A DNA stretch of 5,995 nt, taken from NCBI GenBank assembly GCA_903928615.1, contig CAIYRJ010000085.1, positions 1-5,995 of the forward strand, in the 5' to 3' direction. The notes beneath the pieces are model-generated. The model saw only the letters and a program-made list of their open reading frames with translations. It searched no databases and was not told where the DNA came from. This DNA is from an uncultured Actinomycetes bacterium (lineage in GTDB: Bacteria; Actinomycetota; Thermoleophilia; Miltoncostaeales; Miltoncostaeaceae). This document shows, one piece after another, positions 1 through 5,995 of this stretch (the first letter of the stretch is position 1; every line of letters starts with the position of its first letter). A program made the translations under genes and the position numbers.

Positions 1-833
1 AACTCCATGGTCTGCGTGGGCAGGCCCAGGGCCAGGCCGATGAGCTGCGGCAGGTGGAGCACCGGCATGGCGTACTCCTCGCCCATCAGCTGCTCGGTCT
101 TGCGCTGGTAGGCATCCATGGCCAGGTGGCAGAGCGGGCACGGCGTGACCATCGCCTGCGCGCCGGCGTCACGGGCGCCGGCGAGCGCCACGTGGCTCTC
201 GCGAAGCGCGACCTCCTCGCGGGCGAGGATGATCGGGAAGCCGCAGCAGCGGGTCTTGCCGTCGTAGTCGGCCACCTCGCCGCCCAGCGCCGTGATGAGG
301 CGCTCGAGCGACTGCGGGCGGTCCGGATCCTCGAAGCCCATCACCGACGACGGCCGCAGCAGCTGGCAGCCGTAGTACGGGGCCACGCGCAGGCCGTTGA
401 GGCCCCTGGGGCCGCGCTGCTCGAGCAGCGAGAGGCCCTCCTCGGTGGCCAGGTACCAGAGCAGGTGCGTGACGTCGATCGTGCCCTGGTACGGACGGGC
501 ACCGGCGTTCACCAGCTCGCCGTTCACCTGCTCCAGCAGGCGCGGGTCCTCCTTCACCATCTTGTTCGCGCGACGCAGGTTGAGCGTGCACACGTTGCAG
601 ATGGTGAGGATGTCCACGCCCATCGACTCGGCCTCGGAGAGGATGCGCACGTTGAGCGTGAGGTACAGGTTGGGCTTCGCCTCGGCGATGTCACCCGCGC
701 CGCAGCACGTGGCCTGCGGCATGGGAAGCAGCTCGATGTCCAGGAGCGGCGCCAGGGCCTTGGTGGTCGCGTTGAGCTCCTTCGAGCTGAACTCGGCGAC
801 GCAGCCGGGGTAGTAGGCGAACTGACGCGGCAC
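1..833 (-). CDS. sdhE: HdrB-like CCG-domain subunit of non-classical succinate dehydrogenase (partial, C-terminus missing)
   Basis: Third gene of the sdh operon; 277 codons are visible and the frame is open at the left edge. The protein has two complete cysteine-rich CCG domains (CX31-39CCX34-36CXXC). The first has C11, C43-C44-G and C79/C82; the second has C156, C196-C197-G and C232/C235. This is the HdrB (heterodisulfide reductase B) architecture that serves as the quinone-side subunit in class E succinate:quinone reductases and in the MfrABE-type methylmenaquinol:fumarate reductases. I see no transmembrane helix in the visible part, so it should be a peripheral membrane protein. Each CCG domain can hold an unusual iron-sulfur cluster, by family knowledge. 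The start is GTG at 833, sharing its G with the sdhB TAG stop, with AAGGAG (847-842) eight bases upstream. The family is usually about 290-300 residues, so little is missing. The symbol follows class E nomenclature and is not the flavinylation factor also called SdhE. Confidence 0.9.
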   Translation of the reverse strand, partial: MPRQFAYYPGCVAEFSSKELNATTKALAPLLDIELLPMPQATCCGAGDIAEAKPNLYLTLNVRILSEAESMGVDILTICNVCTLNLRRANKMVKEDPRLLEQVNGELVNAGARPYQGTIDVTHLLWYLATEEGLSLLEQRGPRGLNGLRVAPYYGCQLLRPSSVMGFEDPDRPQSLERLITALGGEVADYDGKTRCCGFPIILAREEVALRESHVALAGARDAGAQAMVTPCPLCHLAMDAYQRKTEQLMGEEYAMPVLHLPQLIGLALGLPTQTME

Positions 834-1786
834 TAGATGGTCTCCTTGACGTTCTTGATGAGCTTCGTGACCTGGTCGCGGTTCTTCACCTTGTGGGTGA
901 GCGGCGACGCGGGCAGCTTGCCCTTCTGCAGCATGCGGAGCGCGAGCGGGGCGTTGAACGCGCCGCCCACCGGGTCGGTGTAGCCACCCACGAGCTGCTC
1001 GTTGAGCTTGCCGCCGGTCCTCATCGAGATGAGGAAGGCCTTCGCGTGGCGGGCGCCCTTGTCCTTGGTGACCTTCTCCTGGAACGCGATGGCGCCGAGC
1101 TTCTCGATGGCGTCACGCGGGTCCACGCCCTTCGGGCAGCGCTCGTTGCAGAACATGCAGCGGGTGCAGTCCCAGATGCCGTGCTGGCCCGAGTAGAGCT
1201 TGGCGCGGTTCTTGCGCTGCGAGTCGCGCTCGTCGGCGGCGAAGCGGTAGCCCCACGCAAAGGCGGCCGGGCCCACGAACTCGGGGTCGGCGGCAAGCGA
1301 GTTGCACTCCGAGTAGCACGCGGCGCACAGGATGCATGCGCTCTCCTTGGCCACCTTCTCCATCGCGGCCTTGGGCACCAGGCGCTCCTTCTCGGGAGCG
1401 GGGCCGTCGGGGATGAGGAACGGCTTGACGGCCTTGAACTTGTCCCAGAACGGCGTCATGTCGACGACCAGGTCCTTGATGGGCGCGAAGTTGCCGATGG
1501 GGTCCACCTGCAGGGTGCTCGACCCGCTCTCGGCCTTGGCCTCCTCCACCTGCGTCATGCAGGCGAGCACGGTCTTGCCGTTCACCTTGCAGGCACACGA
1601 GCCGCAGATGGCCGAGCGGCATGAGTAGCGCACGGCCAGCGTGCCGTCCTGCTCGTTCTGGATGCGCAGCAGCGCGTCCAGCACCGTGGTCTTCTCCTCG
1701 TGCTCGAGGTTGAAGTCCTGGTGGTACGACTCGAGGTCGCCCGAGTCCGGCTGATAGCGGAAGACGCGGAACGTAGTGCTCGCCAT
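833..1786 (-). CDS. sdhB: succinate dehydrogenase/fumarate reductase iron-sulfur subunit
   Basis: 317 residues; passes electrons from the flavoprotein toward the quinone-side subunit. The N-terminal ferredoxin domain binds [2Fe-2S] through C56, C61, C64 and C76 (motif CRSAICGSC, then VLAC). The C-terminal domain has C151-x2-C154-x2-C157-x3-C161 and C207-x2-C210-x2-C213-x3-C217-PKG. Compared with E. coli SdhB (C-x5-C-x3-CP in the second motif), C210 is an extra cysteine where the [3Fe-4S] enzyme has a non-cysteine residue, and N162 replaces the usual proline after C161. This pattern is known from non-classical archaeal-type enzymes, where a second [4Fe-4S] cluster is proposed. The protein is longer than the roughly 240-residue E. 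coli protein, with about 75 extra C-terminal residues of unknown role. There is no signal peptide. The start ATG at 1786 overlaps the sdhA TGA by one base, with GAGGT seven bases upstream. Confidence 0.97.
   Translation of the reverse strand: MASTTFRVFRYQPDSGDLESYHQDFNLEHEEKTTVLDALLRIQNEQDGTLAVRYSCRSAICGSCACKVNGKTVLACMTQVEEAKAESGSSTLQVDPIGNFAPIKDLVVDMTPFWDKFKAVKPFLIPDGPAPEKERLVPKAAMEKVAKESACILCAACYSECNSLAADPEFVGPAAFAWGYRFAADERDSQRKNRAKLYSGQHGIWDCTRCMFCNERCPKGVDPRDAIEKLGAIAFQEKVTKDKGARHAKAFLISMRTGGKLNEQLVGGYTDPVGGAFNAPLALRMLQKGKLPASPLTHKVKNRDQVTKLIKNVKETI
842..847 (-). promoter_or_regulatory. Shine-Dalgarno for the HdrB-like subunit, inside the end of sdhB
   Basis: AAGGAG on the minus strand lies within the last codons of sdhB and sits eight bases before GTG at 833. 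It supports that GTG as the start and suggests translational coupling of the two subunits through the TAGTG overlap. Confidence 0.7.
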
Positions 1787-3471
1787 CAGTAGGACCTCAC
1801 CTGGGGCTCGTACTTGGTCATGGTCACGGGCGAGTAGTCGAGGCGGATCTCGCCATCGTCCAGGTACGCCAGCGTGTGCTTCATCCAGTTCTCGTCATCG
1901 CGCTCCGGGAAGTCGGTGCGCGAGTGCGCCCCCCGGCTCTCGTGGCGGGCGATGGCGCCGGTCACCATGCAGTCGGCGAGGTCGAGCAGGTAGCCCGTCT
2001 CGATGGTGTGGATGAGGTCGGTGTTGAAGGTCTTGCCCTTGTCGTCGACCACCACGCCCTGGAACTGCTGCTTGAGCTCGTCCACCTTGGCCTTGGCCTC
2101 GCGCAGGGTGGCGTCCTCGCGGAACACGCCGACCTTCTCCTGCATGACGGTTGCCAGCTCGTCGCGGATCTCGCCCTGGCGCGGGCCGTCCTCGCGGGCG
2201 AGCAGGCCCTCGATGCGGTCCTGCGTCTCCTGGGCGGCGTTGCCCGGCACCTTGGGCGCCGGAGCGTCCTGGGCGTAGGCCGCGGAGGCCTCGCCGGCGC
2301 GGGCGCCGAACACCACGGCCTCGAGCAGCGAGTTGCCGCCCAGGCGGTTGGCGCCGTGCACCGACACGCAGGAGCACTCGCCGGCGGCGAAGAGACCCGG
2401 CATGTGCGGGGCGGCTCCCCAGTTGTCCACGTGCACGCCACCCATGTGGTAGTGCGCGCCGGGCCGGATCGGGATGGGCTCCTCGATCGGGTCGGTGCCG
2501 GCGAAGGCGATGGCCAGCTCGCGGATCTGCGGCAGGCGCTCCATGATGCGGTCGCGGCCCAGGTGACGCAGGTCGAGCAGCACGCAGCCGTCGATGCCGC
2601 GACCCTCCTGGATCTCCGTGGCCTCCGCGCGCGAGACGACGTCACGCGACGCCAGCTCGAGCTTGTTGGGGGCGTACTTGCTCATGAAGCGGTCCCCGTC
2701 CTTGTTCAGGAGGTACCCGCCCTCTCCGCGGGCACCCTCCGTCACGAGCACGCCGTTGGCGGCGAGCGTGGTGGGGTGGAACTGCATGAACTCCATGTCC
2801 TTGAGCGGGACGCCCTTGCGAAGGGCAAGGCTCATGGCATCGCCGGTCGACGCGTGCGCGTTCGTCGAGGGGCGGTACACACGGCCGGCGCCACCGGTGG
2901 CCATGACGACGGCCTTGGCACCGATGGTCTCGATCTTGCCGTGGATCATGTCGTAGGCCACGACGCCCACGGCGTTCCCGTTGTCGTCCGTCACGAGGTC
3001 GGTGACGAACCACTCCTCGTAGGTCGGGATGTTGTACTTCACGCACACGGTGTAGAGCGTGTGGAGGATGACCAGCCCGGTGAGGTCGGCCGCGTAGCAG
3101 GTGCGCGGGAACCCGGCGCCGCCGAAGGGGCGCTGGGCGATCTTCCCGGAGTCCTCCTGGCGGCTGAACACAGCCCCCCAGTGCTCCAGTTGGTAAACCT
3201 CGAGCGGGGCCCGCTCGCACAGGATCTCGATGGCGTCCTGGTCGCCGATGTAGTCGGCGCCCTTCACCGTGTCGAACGTGTGGTTGTCGGTGTTGTCCTC
3301 GGTCTCGTTTCCGAGAGCCGCGTTGATTCCGCCCTGGGCGGCGCCTGAGTGGCTTCGCACCGGATGCAGCTTCGTCACGAGGGCGACGTCAACGCCCGCC
3401 TCGTGCGCGGCGATCGCCGCGCGCATCCCCGCAAGACCAGCGCCGACGACGACGACGTCGTGTTCGCGCAC
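1786..3471 (-). CDS. sdhA: succinate dehydrogenase/fumarate reductase flavoprotein subunit
   Basis: 561 residues, the usual family length. It interconverts succinate and fumarate on a covalently bound FAD. The N-terminus begins directly with the Rossmann dinucleotide motif [10 protein letters not shown] (residues 6-15). The FAD-linking histidine is H41 in [10 protein letters not shown]. Active-site elements are all present: FHPTT with H232, TEGARGEGG (244-252), SRDVV with R276, the proposed catalytic arginine, AHYHMGG with H340, and [11 protein letters not shown] with R376. The C-terminal [16 protein letters not shown] block is intact. There is no Tat signal, unlike the periplasmic Mfr flavoproteins, so it should face the cytoplasm. 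The start is GTG at 3471 with GGAGGT (3486-3481) nine bases upstream; an in-frame stop just beyond leaves no better upstream start. It is the first gene of the visible operon. Sequence alone cannot tell succinate oxidation from fumarate reduction, but the cytoplasmic form and lack of a Tat signal favour oxidation in the citric acid cycle. Confidence 0.97.
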   Translation of the reverse strand: MREHDVVVVGAGLAGMRAAIAAHEAGVDVALVTKLHPVRSHSGAAQGGINAALGNETEDNTDNHTFDTVKGADYIGDQDAIEILCERAPLEVYQLEHWGAVFSRQEDSGKIAQRPFGGAGFPRTCYAADLTGLVILHTLYTVCVKYNIPTYEEWFVTDLVTDDNGNAVGVVAYDMIHGKIETIGAKAVVMATGGAGRVYRPSTNAHASTGDAMSLALRKGVPLKDMEFMQFHPTTLAANGVLVTEGARGEGGYLLNKDGDRFMSKYAPNKLELASRDVVSRAEATEIQEGRGIDGCVLLDLRHLGRDRIMERLPQIRELAIAFAGTDPIEEPIPIRPGAHYHMGGVHVDNWGAAPHMPGLFAAGECSCVSVHGANRLGGNSLLEAVVFGARAGEASAAYAQDAPAPKVPGNAAQETQDRIEGLLAREDGPRQGEIRDELATVMQEKVGVFREDATLREAKAKVDELKQQFQGVVVDDKGKTFNTDLIHTIETGYLLDLADCMVTGAIARHESRGAHSRTDFPERDDENWMKHTLAYLDDGEIRLDYSPVTMTKYEPQVRSY

Positions 3472-3480
3472 TTTTCCCTG

Positions 3481-3486
3481 ACCTCC
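3481..3486 (-). promoter_or_regulatory. Shine-Dalgarno for sdhA
   Basis: GGAGGT on the minus strand, nine bases before GTG at 3471. It fixes the non-ATG start of sdhA: the frame closes a short way upstream and no other start codon lies between. Confidence 0.75.
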
Positions 3487-3516
3487 GGTCGTGTGAGAGG
3501 GTTCCCGCTGACCGGA

Positions 3517-3522
3517 AGGCTA
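3517..3522 (-). promoter_or_regulatory. candidate -10 box for the sdh operon
   Basis: TAGCCT on the minus strand fits the TANNNT pattern of actinobacterial housekeeping promoters. It would place transcription start near 3510 and leave a leader of about 40 bases containing the sdhA Shine-Dalgarno. No convincing -35 hexamer is visible; the expected place falls in the inverted repeat at 3539-3567. This is a weak call based on one short match. Confidence 0.25.
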
Positions 3523-3538
3523 CCGCAGCACGGGCCTC

Positions 3539-3567
3539 CCGAATGTCCCTTCGGCCGGGACATTCGG
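3539..3567. terminator. perfect inverted repeat between the NlpC/P60 gene and sdhA; terminator or operator
   Basis: Two perfect 11-base arms, CCGAATGTCCC (3539-3549) and GGGACATTCGG (3557-3567), are separated by the seven-base loop TTCGGCC. Read on the minus strand, the hairpin begins four bases after the TAG stop of the NlpC/P60 gene (3574-3572), the place expected for its terminator. It has no U-tract on either strand, so it is not a textbook intrinsic terminator; such stem-only forms are common in high-GC bacteria. It also overlaps where the -35 region of an sdhA promoter would lie, so it may instead, or also, be a protein-binding dyad controlling the sdh operon. Outside this repeat the 100-base gap (3472-3571) holds only the sdhA leader and the candidate -10 box. 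Confidence 0.55.
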
Positions 3568-3571
3568 CCCT

Positions 3572-4831
3572 CTACGGGGAGTAGCGCCGACCCCCGGCAA
3601 ACCGCTCGAAGTAGCGCCCCGACGAGATGTCGGTGATCTTCACCACGTCACCGGTCTGCGGGGCGTGCACCATCTGGCCCCCGCCGATGTAGAGGCCCAT
3701 GTGCCCGATGTATCCCGAGGAGTCGGCGAAGAACACCGTGTCGCCGGGCTTGAGCGCCGCGAACGGCACGTATGCGCCCACGGTGGCCTGGTCCTCGGCC
3801 ACGCGCGGGATCGTCATGCCGAGCTGCCCGAACACCCAGTAGGTGAGCCCCGAGCAGTCGAACCCGCCGGGCTTGGATCCTCCCCAGCGGTAGGGGGTGC
3901 CCTGGTACGACATCGCGAGTTGCACGGCCTGCCCGCCGAGGCCCGGCTTCGACCCCGGCACCACGGTGTTCTTCGCGTATGCCACCTGGCTGGGCCGGCC
4001 CGCCTCGGGCTCGAACACCACCACGTCGCCCGGCACCACGGGGAACTCGGCCTCGAGCGGGCGGTTCGCGAGCACCAGCGCCCAGCCCCGGCTCTGCTCG
4101 ATCGCCGCGTTGGTCTGCGGCCGCTCGCCGTCGATGCCGAGGTAGAGCGGGTCGTCGGCCGTGGCGTTGAACTTCCCGGACACGGTGGACTTCATGTGCA
4201 GGGCGCGCGACCGGGCGGCCACGGCGCCGGCCACCAGGGCCTCCTTGCCGGTGTCGCCCCACTCGGGCGGCATGTCGCCCGGCAGCACGCCCCTGATGTA
4301 GTTCTCGGTGCTCGTCTGGTTGATCACCGCCATGGTGCGTCCGCTGCTCGGCACCACGCGCAGGCTCCCGCGGTAGCGCAGCTCGAGAGGGTCGGACATT
4401 CGGATGCCGGTCTCGGCCGTTCCGCTGTCGAGCCGCACCGGCCCGATGAACTTGAGCGACTTCGACCCCGGAACGTCCAGGTCGGTCACCGCAAAGCCGG
4501 TCTTGCCGAAGCGCTTGACGAGGATGCGGTGGCCCACCGCCACCTGGCGCCCCGTCGCCCCGCGCCGCCCCTCGTCCACCAGGCGCAGCACCGTCTTGCC
4601 CTGCATCACCACCTGCCTGGCCTGGTCGGCCACGAGGATGCGCACGGTCTGCTGCGGCAGCTGCTTCAGCTGGCTGCCGGGAAAGGCCTCGCGCACGATT
4701 TGCTGCGCCGTCTTCCCGCGCTTTGCCTGGGCGAGGGCATCGTTGCGCGTCATCGGCGCGGCCGTGGCGACGGATCCGGCCACGGCGAGCGCCAGGCCGG
4801 CTGCGATCAGGGGCCGGAGGAACATCCTCAT
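3572..4831 (-). CDS. secreted SpoIID/LytB-like and NlpC/P60 cell-wall peptidase
   Basis: 419 residues. It starts with a Sec signal peptide (MRMF, a hydrophobic stretch to about residue 20, likely cleavage after ATA or TAA near residues 24-25). Residues about 36-68 (GKTAQQIVREAFPGSQL, then VRILVAD) and 154-262 (RGSLRVV, STENYIRGVLPGDMPPEW, EALVAGAVAARSRAL, GERPQTNAAIEQSRGW) match the SpoIID/LytB pattern, a family of lytic transglycosylases acting on glycan strands. The proposed catalytic Glu of the SEMP motif is here Asp (D186 in GDMP). Residues about 299-419 form an NlpC/P60 (C40) endopeptidase that cuts peptidoglycan stem peptides: catalytic C326 in FDCSGLTYW, H377 in IGHMGLYIG, H389 in MVHAP, plus PGDTVFF. 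The peptidase looks active and the SpoIID part doubtful. No Shine-Dalgarno precedes ATG 4831; a second ATG at 4825 may be the true start. It has its own promoter region, divergent from the serine hydrolase gene. Confidence 0.9.
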   Translation of the reverse strand: MRMFLRPLIAAGLALAVAGSVATAAPMTRNDALAQAKRGKTAQQIVREAFPGSQLKQLPQQTVRILVADQARQVVMQGKTVLRLVDEGRRGATGRQVAVGHRILVKRFGKTGFAVTDLDVPGSKSLKFIGPVRLDSGTAETGIRMSDPLELRYRGSLRVVPSSGRTMAVINQTSTENYIRGVLPGDMPPEWGDTGKEALVAGAVAARSRALHMKSTVSGKFNATADDPLYLGIDGERPQTNAAIEQSRGWALVLANRPLEAEFPVVPGDVVVFEPEAGRPSQVAYAKNTVVPGSKPGLGGQAVQLAMSYQGTPYRWGGSKPGGFDCSGLTYWVFGQLGMTIPRVAEDQATVGAYVPFAALKPGDTVFFADSSGYIGHMGLYIGGGQMVHAPQTGDVVKITDISSGRYFERFAGGRRYSP

Positions 4832-4834
4832 CTC

Positions 4835-4840
4835 AACCTA
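4835..4840 (-). promoter_or_regulatory. candidate -10 box for the NlpC/P60 gene
   Basis: TAGGTT (TANNNT) on the minus strand ends three bases before ATG 4831. The predicted transcript start is near 4828, which would make the message nearly leaderless with initiation at the ATG at 4825. The absence of a Shine-Dalgarno agrees with this. No clear -35 hexamer is visible. Confidence 0.35.
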
Positions 4841-4867
4841 GCAGCGTGCTCCGACCGGCCGGGTGAT

Positions 4868-4873
4868 TAGGGT
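4868..4873 (+). promoter_or_regulatory. candidate -10 box for the serine hydrolase gene
   Basis: TAGGGT (TANNNT) on the plus strand puts the transcript start near 4880, one base before the GTG at 4881, which suggests a leaderless message. The same bases (AGGGTGA) could be read instead as a weak Shine-Dalgarno for that GTG. An 8-base palindrome, CCGGCCGG (4855-4862), lies between this box and the divergent one, but such palindromes are common in GC-rich DNA. Confidence 0.35.
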
Positions 4874-4880
4874 GACGGGG

Positions 4881-5933
4881 GTGTCGCGGAACCGCCACGA
4901 CCACATCGAGAGGGCCCTTGGACGGGCCGCTGATTCGCCCCATTGCGGGACCCTTCTCGCCTCCGTGGACACGGGGACAGGAGAACCCCCGATCTGCCAT
5001 GGCGACCCCGATGCGCCCTTCTTCATCGCGTCGGCCACCAAGCTGCTCGTCACGGTCATCGCCGCACGGCTTCGCGCACAGGGCGTGCTCGACTGGGATG
5101 CGCCCTTCACGCACTACGTGCCCGATGTCGACGTGCACGCACTCTGCGTGGTGGACGGCGCCGACCTCACCGGCGAGGTCACGGTGCGGAATCTCCTCGC
5201 GCACACCTCGGGAATGGCCGACTACTTCGAGGGCGCGCGACCCGACGGCACCACCACGTTTCAGCGCCTCCTCGCGCAGGACTTCGCCTGGGATCTGCAG
5301 GACGTCCTCGAGTGGACCCGCGACATGCCCGCGGCCTTCGCCCCTGGCGCGCCCGGGCGCGCCCTCTACTCGGACACCGGCTACCAGTTGCTCGGCGCCA
5401 TCATCGAGCGCATCACCAACATGCCCTTCGCGGATGCCATGCGTCGTCACGCATGCGAGCCGCTTGGCCTGGAGTCCACCTGGTGCCTGGATGCCTCCAC
5501 GCGCGACCGCTACGCCGAGGTGACGCCCTTCCGCGTCGGTGCCTCGGTGCCCCGGATCCCGCTCGCGATGTCATCGGTTGGGGCGGATGGCGGGGTGGTG
5601 AGCACCCTGCGCGACGGCCAGCGCCTCATCCGGGCGTTCCTCGCCGACGGCGAGGCCCTGCCCCCGGGTGTCCTGGCGGAGATCACGGCTGAGTGGCGGC
5701 GCATCTTCCGGCCGCTTCGATACGGCACCGGGGTGATGCGCTTTCGGCTGCCGCGGTGGATGGCACCCCTGGGCGCCCCCGACTTCGTCGGGCATTCGGG
5801 GGCGAGTGGAACGGTGATCTTCGGCGTGGCCGGAACGGGCACCACGATCGTGCTCACCACCAACCAGGCCGAGCGGCGCGACCTCCCCTTCCGGATGATG
5901 GTGTCGGCCGCGAACGCGGCCCGCGGCGGCTGA
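4881..5933 (+). CDS. serine hydrolase, beta-lactamase class C / DD-peptidase fold
   Basis: 350 residues from the GTG at 4881. The three motifs of the serine beta-lactamase-like family are present: SATK (S51 nucleophile, K54), YSD at 163-165 (the Y-x-N/D element, in LYSDTGYQLLG), and HSG at 305-307 (in place of KTG). The family block LLAHTSGMADYF is also clear. Members include esterases, D-amino-acid peptidases and DD-carboxypeptidases as well as beta-lactamases; the HSG and YSD forms favour an esterase or peptidase over antibiotic resistance, and the substrate cannot be read from sequence. There is no signal peptide or membrane segment, so it is probably cytoplasmic and unlikely to act on the wall alongside its divergent neighbour. 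An in-frame GTG at 4863 would add six residues but has no Shine-Dalgarno, and the candidate -10 box would lie inside that longer form, so 4881 is preferred. The other in-frame GTG, at 4872, overlaps the box. Confidence 0.9.
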   Translation: MSRNRHDHIERALGRAADSPHCGTLLASVDTGTGEPPICHGDPDAPFFIASATKLLVTVIAARLRAQGVLDWDAPFTHYVPDVDVHALCVVDGADLTGEVTVRNLLAHTSGMADYFEGARPDGTTTFQRLLAQDFAWDLQDVLEWTRDMPAAFAPGAPGRALYSDTGYQLLGAIIERITNMPFADAMRRHACEPLGLESTWCLDASTRDRYAEVTPFRVGASVPRIPLAMSSVGADGGVVSTLRDGQRLIRAFLADGEALPPGVLAEITAEWRRIFRPLRYGTGVMRFRLPRWMAPLGAPDFVGHSGASGTVIFGVAGTGTTIVLTTNQAERRDLPFRMMVSAANAARGG

Positions 5934-5942
5934 TCACCCAGC

Positions 5943-5995
5943 CTAGGCTGAGGCGAACACCTGCCCGAGCCGTTCCATCCCCACGGAGATCTCCT
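5943..5995 (-). CDS. C-terminal end of an unidentified convergent gene (partial)
   Basis: On the minus strand one frame is open from the right edge for 16 full codons and ends in TAG at 5945-5943. It reads EISVGMERLGQVFASA. Fourteen of the 16 third positions are G or C, matching the coding style of the window, and the stop falls only nine bases from the stop of the plus-strand serine hydrolase gene, a typical convergent arrangement. The ending (a G-x-E/x-RL-x-x-x-F type helix) is loosely like the last helix of class I aminotransferases, but this is far too short to identify. It could also be chance. Confidence 0.45.
   Translation of the reverse strand, partial: EISVGMERLGQVFASA

Noticed and set aside
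54..836. 260-codon open frame on the plus strand at the left end
   Set aside because: It is the shadow of the HdrB-like gene, whose minus-strand reading has two complete CCG cysteine motifs at canonical spacing.
1876..3348. 490-codon open frame on the plus strand opposite sdhA
   Set aside because: It is the antisense shadow of a high-GC gene whose minus-strand product has every SdhA motif. The translation is low-complexity (V, A, L, G, R, H rich) with no recognisable domain.
3445..3463. GAC/GTC triplet run with a 10-bp palindrome (ACGACGTCGT)
   Set aside because: It is fully explained by the run of valine and Asp codons in the VVVVG start of the SdhA FAD motif.
3665..4870. 401-codon open frame on the plus strand opposite the NlpC/P60 gene
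   Set aside because: It lies antisense to a clear signal-peptide and C40 protein, its composition is biased toward H, R, A and L, and it has no start signal or motif.
4833..5450. 205-codon open frame on the minus strand opposite the serine hydrolase
   Set aside because: The plus strand encodes SATK, YSD and HSG in order; the minus frame has no motif and would overlap the divergent promoter region.
4881..5933. Antibiotic-resistance beta-lactamase
   Set aside because: There is no signal peptide, and the third motif is HSG, which fits the broad esterase/peptidase branch of the fold. Resistance cannot be claimed.
5939..5950. 12-bp palindrome CAGCCTAGGCTG as a terminator
   Set aside because: It has no loop, so it would form only a very short hairpin, and no U-tract follows on either strand.

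Overview
The window is high-GC DNA, with G or C at most third codon positions. It reads as an ordinary chromosomal segment of a high-GC bacterium. Three things together suggest a deep-branching actinobacterium such as a member of the Thermoleophilia: a non-classical (class E-like) succinate dehydrogenase, a secreted SpoIID/NlpC-P60 wall enzyme, and promoter-like TANNNT boxes only a few bases from start codons. This placement is inference; no rRNA or other marker gene is present. I see no mobile element, CRISPR array, tRNA or rRNA.

Positions 1-3471 (minus strand) hold a tightly coupled operon transcribed right to left: flavoprotein sdhA, iron-sulfur protein sdhB, and an HdrB-like subunit with two cysteine-rich CCG domains that runs off the left edge. 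Each junction is a one-base stop/start overlap (TGATG, TAGTG), and each gene has a good Shine-Dalgarno sequence. In this type of complex the HdrB-like subunit takes the place of the usual haem-bearing membrane anchors. SdhB carries an extra cysteine at the position that is normally non-cysteine in the [3Fe-4S] motif, so a second [4Fe-4S] cluster is likely.

Positions 3472-3571 are intergenic. They hold a perfect 11-bp inverted repeat directly behind the upstream gene, which could be a terminator or an operator, and a weak promoter candidate for the sdh operon.

Positions 3572-4831 (minus) encode a secreted cell-wall protein with a signal peptide, a degenerate SpoIID/LytB-like domain and a C-terminal NlpC/P60 peptidase with an intact Cys-His-His set. 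It is the most unusual protein here. The SpoIID catalytic Glu position appears to be Asp, and a stretch between the two domains resembles a dead partial copy of the NlpC/P60 core.

Positions 4832-4880 are a very short divergent control region with a TANNNT box for each direction. Positions 4881-5933 (plus) encode a probably cytoplasmic serine hydrolase of the class C beta-lactamase/DD-peptidase fold. A convergent minus-strand gene probably ends at 5943 and enters from the right edge.

I found no clearly new multi-gene system. The best leads are the remodelled SpoIID-NlpC/P60 protein and the cluster composition of the succinate dehydrogenase.
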